Shown in pieces: positions 1 to 5,043 of a stretch of 5,085 bases of DNA. The notes under the pieces were generated by a model that saw only the letters and a list, made by a program, of their open reading frames with translations, was not told where the DNA came from and did no database searches. The stretch lies in the NCBI GenBank assembly GCA_030635365.1, contig DAOVYZ010000295.1, positions 1 to 5,085 of the forward strand, in the 5' to 3' direction. Numbering within the stretch: the first letter of the stretch is position 1; each line of letters begins with the position of its first letter. Both the position numbers and the translations under genes were made by a program. The stretch is from Bacteroidales bacterium. GTDB lineage: Bacteria; Bacteroidota; Bacteroidia; Bacteroidales; UBA12077.

Positions 1-13
1 AAAAACAGCATAG

Positions 14-51
14 TTATCAACATTACTTGTTAAGTATCAAAATGTTGAAAA
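14..51. repeat. Nested palindrome with two DnaA-box-like 9-mers
   Basis: TCAACATT (17-24) and AATGTTGA (41-48) form a perfect 8-bp inverted repeat. Nested between them, TACTT (24-28) and AAGTA (32-36) form a second short one. The outer arms extend to TTATCAACA (14-22, plus) and TTTTCAACA (51-43, minus). Each matches the classical DnaA box TTWTNCACA at eight of nine positions, with A instead of C at position six. This could be a replication-initiator or repressor binding region, or an AT-rich coincidence; no dnaA gene or unwinding element is in view. Confidence 0.35.
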
Positions 52-241
52 GTAAAAAAACTCTTTTTCACGGTCGACTCTGTAGCTTTTAAATAGAAAG
101 GTATCATAATAGTATCTTATTAAATAACAGTAATTTAAAGTTACTAAATAATTCTTAAAAATAAAAATTGAAAATGTATATGTCAATATATAATTTACAT
201 TGGCTATGATATAAACAAATGTTGTTCTTAGTGTAAATTTT

Positions 242-286
242 GTGTTTTAGGGTCTTTGTGGCTTTCTTTTTTTGCCACTAAAACAC
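242..286. repeat. Imperfect palindrome, likely a dispersed repeat
   Basis: GTGTTTTAG (242-250) pairs with CTAAAACAC (278-286), and GTGGC (258-262) pairs with GCCAC (274-278). The result is a long interrupted hairpin whose left arm has an extra GGTCTTT and whose loop is a T-rich tract. It lies about 65 bp beyond the stop codon of the PorE-like gene, so it may protect or end that transcript. No run of U follows the stem on either strand, so it is not a classical intrinsic terminator. The reverse-strand wording (cgtgttttagtggc) resembles short dispersed repeats I associate with Bacteroidota genomes; that part is recollection. Confidence 0.45.
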
Positions 287-352
287 GAAATCACCAAATA
301 TCACAAAAAAAGTACAACCACATTAGTTTAAATCAGAGCCTTTATATTATAT

Positions 353-2341
353 TTATTTTAATATTTCAATTTCGGTTCTCCTATTCTCCGCTTTACCTTC
401 CTCAGTGTCATTAGCACTTAAAGGTTTAGTTTCTCCATATCCTTTGTAAGTGAGTCTTTCTGGATTTATTTGCTCGTTAACCAGATAATCATATACAGAT
501 TTAGCCCTATTTGCAGACAATTCCAAATTATATTCAGGAGTACCTACATTATCTGTATGTCCTGAAATTTCAATTTTTAGACTTGGATTTGAGACTAAAA
601 ATTCAGTCAGTTTTGTTAATTCTACTATTGACCTTTCAACTAACTCATAAGAATCTGTTGTATAGAAAATATTTTTTAAAACTATCTTTTCTCCAATCTT
701 AATTGGTTTTAAAGCAACATCTTTATAATAAGGGTCTGATATTTCAAATGTACCTTTCAAAGAAAAGTTATCAGAGTAAAATAAGTAACCCTCTTTAGAT
801 ACATTCAAAGCATAATCATTATTAGTAGGTAAACAAATTAAAAACTCACCTGTAACTGAATCTGATTCAGAGTTCATTATAACTTTTTTTGTATCTAAAT
901 CTATTAGCTCAAAATGAGCAAAAAGATTTTTTTTGTTATCAGCATTATAAACCCTACCCTTTAGATATGATACAGCTTGCGGGCGTGCTGCTTTATATAA
1001 CTCAAATTCAAAAATATCCCGCCCTTTATCTGTAAATCTATCAGAAGAAAAAAATGCCCTATCTCCCTTAGCATTTACAATTAAGCCTATTTCATTATGG
1101 GCTGTATTTATAGGGTATCCCAAATTTACAGGATCGCTCCAACTACCATCATCATTTCGAGTTACTTTATATAAATCAAAACCACCCATTCCAATCTTAC
1201 CTTCGGAAGCAAAATATAAGGTTCTATTATCAGGGTGTATAAATGGAGACTGCTCCTGTCCCCTCGTGTTAATTTTTTCTCCAGGGTTAAAAGGTTTTGT
1301 CCATGTACCATCTTTTTTAAGATTACTCATCCATATATCCTTTTGCCCAATACCTCCATCCCGATTACTTACAAAATATAAGGTTTTCCCATCAGGTGAA
1401 ATTGATGGTTGAGCTTCCCAAAATTTTGAATTAACAGGGGCTCCAATATTAATCGGTTCTGTCCACTCTGATCCATTCTTATGTGTTACATAAATATCAC
1501 ACCTTCCCTTACCATCGACCCTATTGCAAGCAGTAAAATACATTATTCTCCCGTCAACCAATATCGTTTGAGCACCCTCATTTCTATCAGTATTTAAAGG
1601 TTCTCCGGCATTTATAGCCTTTGCCCAAATATCATTTTCCTTTATACTTATGTAAAAATCTTCTTGAACATTTTTTAATCCCTGAATATTAACCGGTATT
1701 ATTTTCTTACTTTGCTCATCTCCCGCTTTTTTATTTTCCACTAAAGAAATTTCCTTTTGATTTTTTGGAACTAAACGCGTAATAATTAATGTTTGTTCGT
1801 CTGCAGTTAAAGTTGGCCAGTATTCGTCATATTCGGTATTAATATTTTCGCCTAAATTAATTGGATTAAAAGCTACAGGATTTTTTATTGCTTCTATAGC
1901 AAATTCGCACGATTTTAACTTATGCTTGGCTCGTGAAATCGAAACAGGTTTTAGGTTTTTATAATTTAAATATTTTTCCAGATGTATCTTGGCTTGATCA
2001 AACTCATTTTCCATCATTTCTAGTTGTGCTAGCGAAAAATATATTCCGGGAAAGAAATCGGGATCAATATTTATCGTACTCCTATATGAATTAATAGCCT
2101 TTATTCTATTTCCACTCTCCACATATATTTCGGCTAATACAATATGCGCTTCAATAAATTTATCATCGTACTTAATTGCTTTTAGCATCAATTCTGAGGC
2201 GGCTGTATAATCCATTTTATTAAATGATTGCAAAGCCTCTTCATAAGATTTAATTGCCTTTTTATTTGTTGATGTGTATCTGTTTTGGGCTGTTGTGTAA
2301 AAAGATACTAATATTAAAATATATGATAATAAAATCCGCAT
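353..2341 (-). CDS. PorE-like periplasmic protein: TPR, five-bladed PD40 propeller, CRD, OmpA-like domain
   Basis: Predicted 662-residue exported protein that bridges an envelope complex to peptidoglycan. In order: signal peptide MRILLSYILILVSFYTTAQ (1-19); about three TPR units (28-130); five PD40 blades, each with an N-x-G-x-x-[IVL]-N-[ST] lead (about 162, 244, 298, 352, 406), the clearest being SISPDGKTLYFVSN; a carboxypeptidase-regulatory-like beta-sandwich (458-535); and a C-terminal OmpA-like domain (555-662) with HTDNVG (Asp597) and LSANRAKSV (Arg612), the two residues that hold diaminopimelate in OmpA. This order and length match PorE (PG1058) of the Porphyromonas type IX secretion system. 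Unlike that lipoprotein it has no lipobox cysteine, so it should be soluble in the periplasm. The frame opens upstream at TTG 2374, but ATG 2341 puts the signal peptide at the N-terminus. Paralogues with this architecture exist, so a true type IX role is an inference; no por or spr genes are nearby. Confidence 0.9.
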   Translation of the reverse strand: MRILLSYILILVSFYTTAQNRYTSTNKKAIKSYEEALQSFNKMDYTAASELMLKAIKYDDKFIEAHIVLAEIYVESGNRIKAINSYRSTINIDPDFFPGIYFSLAQLEMMENEFDQAKIHLEKYLNYKNLKPVSISRAKHKLKSCEFAIEAIKNPVAFNPINLGENINTEYDEYWPTLTADEQTLIITRLVPKNQKEISLVENKKAGDEQSKKIIPVNIQGLKNVQEDFYISIKENDIWAKAINAGEPLNTDRNEGAQTILVDGRIMYFTACNRVDGKGRCDIYVTHKNGSEWTEPINIGAPVNSKFWEAQPSISPDGKTLYFVSNRDGGIGQKDIWMSNLKKDGTWTKPFNPGEKINTRGQEQSPFIHPDNRTLYFASEGKIGMGGFDLYKVTRNDDGSWSDPVNLGYPINTAHNEIGLIVNAKGDRAFFSSDRFTDKGRDIFEFELYKAARPQAVSYLKGRVYNADNKKNLFAHFELIDLDTKKVIMNSESDSVTGEFLICLPTNNDYALNVSKEGYLFYSDNFSLKGTFEISDPYYKDVALKPIKIGEKIVLKNIFYTTDSYELVERSIVELTKLTEFLVSNPSLKIEISGHTDNVGTPEYNLELSANRAKSVYDYLVNEQINPERLTYKGYGETKPLSANDTEEGKAENRRTEIEILK

Positions 2342-2371
2342 AGCAACTATTTTAATTTTGTTTTGAAGATA

Positions 2372-2398
2372 CAAAAAAACTTAATGCAAATAATGCAA
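2372..2398 (-). promoter_or_regulatory. Candidate promoter of the PorE-like gene, with tandem TTGCATTA
   Basis: Reading the minus strand, TTG (2398-2396) is followed after 16 bases by TTTTTTTG (2379-2372). This is a loose fit to the Bacteroidota pattern TTTG, spacer, TAnnTTTG; the -7 element lacks the A at its second position. The upstream part contains TTGCATTA twice in direct repeat (2398-2391 and 2389-2382, period 9), which could be an operator. A start site a few bases downstream would give a short leader to ATG 2341 and would exclude the TTG start at 2374. Confidence 0.3.
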
Positions 2399-2454
2399 CC
2401 TTTTATTAAAAATGATCATCTAAATTACATATTAATCCTATTAAACGAATTCTT

Positions 2455-2817
2455 ATGAAAAAATTATTTTTTATTATTTTGATTTTCACACTTGCTTTAG
2501 CTTGTAAGAAAGAGGAAAAAGATAATGCCTGTAATTCGGATAATCCAATTGAAGATTTTATCTGGCTAAAAGAATTGAAAGCAACCATACCCGAAAATTG
2601 CGTTTGTGAAACTTCGCTTATTCAGGGATCTTATGAAAATCAAACTGTTTATTATATTGCCCCCACTGACCTTTTATGTGATGGAATAATTGCACCAACT
2701 TTATATGACTGCAACGGGGATATTGTTAGAATATTTACACCAGAAGAAAGCCATTTATTTTTTGAATCTGTTACTCAAACTCAGGTTCTTTATACATGTA
2801 AAAAAACTCCAATATAA
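2455..2817 (+). CDS. Small cysteine-rich lipoprotein of unknown function
   Basis: A 120-residue predicted lipoprotein. MKKLFFIILIFTLALAC is a type II signal with Cys17 as the lipidated residue. It is followed at once by KKEEKD, which resembles the Lys/Glu-rich lipoprotein export signal that sends Bacteroidota lipoproteins to the cell surface. The mature part has six further cysteines (26, 49, 51, 75, 86, 115), enough for three disulfides in an oxidising compartment. Visible motifs are IEDFIWLKELKA, the aromatic strand QTVYYIAP, and CDGIIAPTLYDCNGD near the C-terminus. The pattern of a W-L-K-E helix, then QG-Y, YY, and a cysteine-bearing YDCNG resembles small uncharacterised Bacteroidota proteins (DUF6970-like), a weak recollection. 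No Shine-Dalgarno is seen before the ATG, as usual in this phylum. It is divergent from the PorE-like gene and convergent with queE, so it is probably transcribed alone. Confidence 0.8.
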   Translation: MKKLFFIILIFTLALACKKEEKDNACNSDNPIEDFIWLKELKATIPENCVCETSLIQGSYENQTVYYIAPTDLLCDGIIAPTLYDCNGDIVRIFTPEESHLFFESVTQTQVLYTCKKTPI

Positions 2818-2821
2818 ATTT

Positions 2822-2855
2822 TACAATAAATATAAGTTATTGTACCAACTTTTTT
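2822..2855 (+). terminator. Intrinsic terminator-like hairpin after the lipoprotein gene
   Basis: TACAATAA (2822-2829) and TTATTGTA (2837-2844) make a perfect 8-bp stem with a 7-base loop, starting four bases after the lipoprotein stop codon. A run of six T (2850-2855) follows five bases later. The stem is AT-rich and the T tract is slightly detached, so it would be a weak terminator. It lies between convergent genes and might also serve queE from the other side, where only a short A/T stretch follows the stem. Confidence 0.5.
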
Positions 2856-2914
2856 GAATAATAGAAATTAGCAGGTAAACAACTCAAACACTTTATTTTA
2901 CTGTAATTTATATC

Positions 2915-3547
2915 TTATGGTATATGCATAAATTTATGAGCCTGAAGTGAAACATTCCATTTTGGATAAGTTTTAACATACTCGACTATAGTTGGAATAT
3001 TTTGTTGATACCGACTCCATTCCGATTGTAAATATAATTTACAATCACTGTTTACCTTAGATGCTGCTTTCTCTGCCCAACGATAGTCCTCATTTTCATA
3101 AATAATAACCTTTAATTCGTTGGCTATTTTATAAGAATCCTCGACAGATGGATTTTGCCTTTTAGGAGATAAGCAAACCCAGTCCCAATCTCCTGTTAAC
3201 TTTTTAATTCCTGATGTTTCAATAAATGTTTTTATACCATGCTCCTTTAACCTTCTTGTTAAAGGTTCCAGATTAAAAAGGCCTGGTTCGCCACCTGTAA
3301 CAACAACTGCATTTGCAGGTGTCTTTAAGGCATTGGAAACAATAGTATTTATATGTACCAATGGGTGTATATTTGGATTCCATGAAACTTTTGAATCACA
3401 CCAACGACAGCCAATATCACATCCTCCAATTCGAATAAAATAAGCTGCTTTACCGGTATGGTACCCTTCTCCTTGTAAAGAATAGAAATCTTCAACAAGT
3501 GGTAGTTCTATGCCTTTATTAGCAATAGTTTCATCAAAATTCTTCAT
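2915..3547 (-). CDS. queE: 7-carboxy-7-deazaguanine synthase
   Basis: A 210-residue radical SAM enzyme that converts 6-carboxy-tetrahydropterin to 7-carboxy-7-deazaguanine, the ring-contracting step of the queuosine pathway in the cytoplasm. The cluster motif is CDIGCRWC (Cys43, Cys47, Cys50), the C-x3-C-x2-C form seen in QueE. Before it is the substrate-side motif SLQGEG (23-28), after it the SAM-binding TGGEP (84-88), then IETSG (109-113), LSPK (126-129), and the C-terminal LQAHKFMHIP. Length and all motifs are complete, so it should be active. The ATG at 3547 places QGEG at the usual distance from the N-terminus; no Shine-Dalgarno is visible. A loose promoter element TAACTTTA lies at 3574-3567. 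No queC, queD or queF is in the window, so the pathway genes are not clustered here. Confidence 0.95.
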   Translation of the reverse strand: MKNFDETIANKGIELPLVEDFYSLQGEGYHTGKAAYFIRIGGCDIGCRWCDSKVSWNPNIHPLVHINTIVSNALKTPANAVVVTGGEPGLFNLEPLTRRLKEHGIKTFIETSGIKKLTGDWDWVCLSPKRQNPSVEDSYKIANELKVIIYENEDYRWAEKAASKVNSDCKLYLQSEWSRYQQNIPTIVEYVKTYPKWNVSLQAHKFMHIP

Positions 3548-3624
3548 CTATTAAAATATTTTGATGTAAAGTTAATGGAATATTTTGAAATTTATTTTCC
3601 GGTTAATGATTAAAACCATTCAAA

Positions 3625-3781
3625 CTTGCCTGACGGCCAGTCCAGGCCTATTGCAGTTACTTTAGTTTCTATAAATTTTTATACTATTAAACGACTAATT
3701 TTATATTTTCTTTTAATTTACTGTTCAATTTTGAAAGATCAATTTTCTTAACTTATTGACATTGGTCGGCAGACAGGCGAG
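3625..3781. repeat. GC-rich imperfect inverted repeat around an AT-rich core
   Basis: CTTGCCTGACGGCC (3625-3638) matches the reverse complement of GGCAGACAGGCGAG (3768-3781) at 11 of 14 positions. The two arms enclose about 130 bp of very AT-rich DNA without a gene. The left arm also folds locally: GCCTG (3628-3632) pairs with CAGGC (3643-3647). It may be a small non-autonomous element or a scar of rearrangement. The right arm abuts the group II intron remnant and may belong partly to it. Confidence 0.3.
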
Positions 3782-3861
3782 ACCCGTACACAATTACGAG
3801 AGTAATTGCGGTGTGAAAGGTGCACTGGCGAGATTATTATCTCGTCAGCCGCCTATTCGAT
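3781..3861 (+). mobile_element. Truncated group II intron, 3' end (degenerate domain V and domain VI)
   Basis: The block reads like the end of a bacterial group II intron. GTGTGAAAGG (3811-3820) is the usual linker between domains V and VI. A 10-bp stem, CTGGCGAGAT (3825-3834) with ATCTCGTCAG (3839-3848), is extended below by GGTG/CGCC (3819-3822/3850-3853), as in domain VI. The end CCTATTCGAT (3852-3861) fits the 3' splice site ending in AY, with the branch-point A seven bases from the end. Before it, CAATTAC (3791-3797), loop GAGA, and GTAATTG (3802-3808) could be the top of domain V. The lower domain V stem does not close and the catalytic AGC triad is not seen, so this copy is probably dead. 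The upstream intron body and its reverse transcriptase are absent. The exact left edge is uncertain. Confidence 0.65.
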
Positions 3862-3875
3862 TACCAAACGTATTT
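3861..3875 (+). repeat. Left copy of the 15-bp inverted repeat bracketing the PD40 gene
   Basis: TTACCAAACGTATTT here is the reverse complement of AAATATGTTTGGTAA at 4908-4922, with one mismatch in 15. It lies directly at the 3' boundary of the intron remnant, so it is the 3' exon of that insertion. It ends seven bases before the stop codon of the PD40 gene. I read it as the outer right half of a palindromic element whose other parts were lost. Confidence 0.7.
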
Positions 3876-3882
3876 GTTAATA

Positions 3883-4848
3883 CTAATAATTATTTGGGTT
3901 CAATTTTTCAATTATTTTACTATCAATCCAGTAAGTTCTAGTTTTAGGTAATTTTTCATCAATTTCTACACTATTATAGAAAAAGTATTTACCATCAGGT
4001 GAAAAGCTAGGGCAGTTTTCATTATGATTTGTATTTATTGGTTCTCCCATATTTTTCAATTCAGTCCATGTACCGTTAGGTTTCCGAAAGCTAATGTAAA
4101 GATCGCTTTCTCCTAAATTATCAGGTCTATTCCAGCAGGATACTATCAAAAAATCTTCATCTGGAGAAACATACAAATCTCCTTCAGCATATTTCGTATT
4201 TATTGAAGATCCTAAATTCACCGGAGTATCACAATAACCATTGTCAAATTTTGAATAATGAATATCTGACTTGCCTAAATTTCCATCTCGATATGCTGAA
4301 AAATATAGAATTCCACTTCTGCTAATGGAAGGATATCCAGCTTCTAAGTATGTTTCTCCATATTTTACTGGCTGTGATTTACTCCAACCGTTTTTTGTCC
4401 TAGTAGCGAACCAAATAATAGAATATTTTTCAGGTTCGCTGTTTCCAGGTAATGGTCTTCGTGAGCGCCAAAAAATTGTATTCCCATCAGATGAGAAACG
4501 CTGATCATTGTCATTATATTCACCTGAAAAAGATGCTACTTCAGGTTTAGTCCAAACACCATTTATACATAACATATACATAATTTTTTCCTTATTACTA
4601 ATAGTGTCATATTCTGTAAAATAAAATTCATTCCCGTCAGGAGAAAATTCTGAACAAAAAGCCCATTCAGGTTTGATTTTTGAAAGAATGTCGGGTGCGA
4701 ATACTTCAGGTTCTTTGTCAGGAGGTTTCTGTCCAAAATATTTACCTTTCAAGTCAGTATAATCAAAATCCTTTTCTATTCTTTCCTGAGAGTGAACTGA
4801 GTTTACTGAAAAAATGACTGTCAAAATAATTAATCCTATTGCTTTCAT
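3883..4848 (-). CDS. Secreted PD40 beta-propeller protein
   Basis: A 321-residue exported protein made almost wholly of PD40 (TolB-like) repeats; its function is unknown. MKAIGLIILTVIFSVNSVHS is a signal peptide, probably cut before Gln21. No lipobox is seen, so the product should be periplasmic or secreted. A lead segment (YFGQKPP at 37-43, EVFAPDIL at 48-55) is followed by five blades with cores FSPDGNEFYFTE (68-79), RFSSDGNTIFWRS (117-129), SISRSGILYFSAYRDGN (174-190), VSPDEDFLIVSCWN (227-240) and FSPDGKYFFYNS (282-293). The NLGSSINT and NMGEPINT leads resemble the blades of the PorE-like protein, but there is no TPR or OmpA domain. The frame opens at GTG 4896; ATG 4848 is chosen because it sits at the head of the signal peptide and has a purine-rich site six bases upstream. 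The gene lies between intron pieces and repeats, which suggests it was carried in as a unit. Confidence 0.88.
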   Translation of the reverse strand: MKAIGLIILTVIFSVNSVHSQERIEKDFDYTDLKGKYFGQKPPDKEPEVFAPDILSKIKPEWAFCSEFSPDGNEFYFTEYDTISNKEKIMYMLCINGVWTKPEVASFSGEYNDNDQRFSSDGNTIFWRSRRPLPGNSEPEKYSIIWFATRTKNGWSKSQPVKYGETYLEAGYPSISRSGILYFSAYRDGNLGKSDIHYSKFDNGYCDTPVNLGSSINTKYAEGDLYVSPDEDFLIVSCWNRPDNLGESDLYISFRKPNGTWTELKNMGEPINTNHNENCPSFSPDGKYFFYNSVEIDEKLPKTRTYWIDSKIIEKLNPNNY

Positions 4849-4854
4849 ATTTCG

Positions 4855-4860
4855 TTCCTT
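4855..4860 (-). promoter_or_regulatory. Shine-Dalgarno-like site that fixes the PD40 start
   Basis: On the minus strand AAGGAA (4860-4855) lies six bases before ATG 4848. The other three genes in the window have no comparable purine-rich site, as is common in Bacteroidota. This supports 4848 over the GTG at 4896 as the start. Confidence 0.5.
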
Positions 4861-4907
4861 GTTGTCCTGTACAAAAAGTGTCAACCAATTTAGCACGACA
4901 CTAAGTT

Positions 4908-4922
4908 AAATATGTTTGGTAA
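4908..4922 (-). repeat. Right copy of the 15-bp inverted repeat bracketing the PD40 gene
   Basis: AAATATGTTTGGTAA, inverted relative to 3861-3875, with 14 of 15 matching. It lies about 60 bp upstream of the PD40 start codon and forms the outer left shoulder of the large palindrome that follows. Between the gene and this repeat there is also a small inverted repeat, AGTGTC (4877-4882) with GACACT (4897-4902), inside the gene's leader. Confidence 0.7.
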
Positions 4923-4929
4923 CGGTAAA

Positions 4930-5038
4930 TTGTATGAGTAGTGGCAGGTTGCGTGGCACTTTCCTGTCAAACCGAGATGAAGTTTGAGCGGGCTAAAAAC
5001 CTTGAAATTTTGCACTTTCCCTGCCATTACTTATACAA
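4930..5038. repeat. Large structured palindrome next to a group II intron
   Basis: The left arm TTGTATGAGTAGTGGCAGG (4930-4948) and the right arm CCTGCCATTACTTATACAA (5020-5038) pair over 19 bp. The only two deviations are G opposite T, so the fold is kept as RNA or single-stranded DNA. Inside, TCAAAC (4967-4972) pairs with GTTTGA (4982-4987). GGCAGG (4943-4948) can alternatively pair with the nearer CCTGTC (4963-4968), and GCACTTTCC occurs twice (4956-4964 and 5012-5020). A 71-base interior carries these hairpins. The shape and length resemble an attC-type folded recombination site or a dispersed palindromic repeat. It also stands directly upstream of an intron 5' end, as hairpins do for class C group II introns. 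Confidence 0.7.
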
Positions 5039-5043
5039 AATGT

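Larger units (their letters stand above)
1..352. other. Non-coding left flank
   Basis: I see no credible gene in this AT-rich stretch, which is the region downstream of the minus-strand PorE-like gene. It holds a nested palindrome with two DnaA-box-like 9-mers at the far left and an imperfect palindrome at 242-286, both listed separately. No clear U-tract terminator for the PorE-like gene is visible: there is a run of seven A at 304-310 (T on the minus strand) but no convincing stem before it. Confidence 0.6.
3548..3882. other. Gene-free junction between queE and the accessory segment
   Basis: About 330 bp with no credible gene. It contains the queE upstream region, a pair of GC-rich inverted motifs around an AT-rich core, and then the truncated 3' end of a group II intron. 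The switch from AT-rich DNA to GC-rich patches near 3625 suggests the boundary where inserted DNA begins. The open frame that crosses 3756-3941 on the plus strand runs through the intron RNA and into the PD40 gene in antisense, and is not a gene. Confidence 0.6.

Noticed and set aside
129..201. Short inverted repeats AGTAA/TTACT (129-145) and AATGTA/TACATT (173-201)
   Set aside because: Five to six AT base pairs each, expected by chance at this base composition.
511..702. Plus-strand open frame inside the OmpA-like domain region
   Set aside because: It is antisense to a strongly conserved domain and its leucine-rich product is typical of an antisense shadow.
2342..2374. Longer N-terminus of the PorE-like protein from 2374
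   Set aside because: The codon at 2374 is TTG, it overlaps the likely -7 promoter element, and it would bury the signal peptide behind eleven extra residues.
2406..2588. Minus-strand open frame opposite the lipoprotein gene
   Set aside because: It overlaps the lipoprotein signal peptide in antisense and has no supporting features.
3555..3588. AATATTTTGA repeated at 3555-3564 and 3579-3588 upstream of queE
   Set aside because: Only ten AT-rich bases in a very AT-rich region; chance is likely, and no known queE regulator or preQ1 riboswitch fold is visible there.
3756..3941. Plus-strand open frame across the intron remnant
   Set aside because: It reads through intron RNA structure and antisense to the end of the PD40 gene, and the product has no recognisable domain.
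4271..4504. Plus-strand open frame inside the PD40 gene
   Set aside because: It is the antisense of conserved propeller blades and has no start signal or known motif.
4849..4896. Longer N-terminus of the PD40 protein from 4896
   Set aside because: The codon at 4896 is GTG, and the ATG at 4848 starts a clean signal peptide with a ribosome-binding-like site just upstream.
4905..4911. GTTAAAT, a match to the integron GTTRRRY core
   Set aside because: It has no matching RYYYAAC partner at the other arm of the palindrome; the complementary shoulder pair is GTTTGGTAAC/GTTACCAAAC instead.
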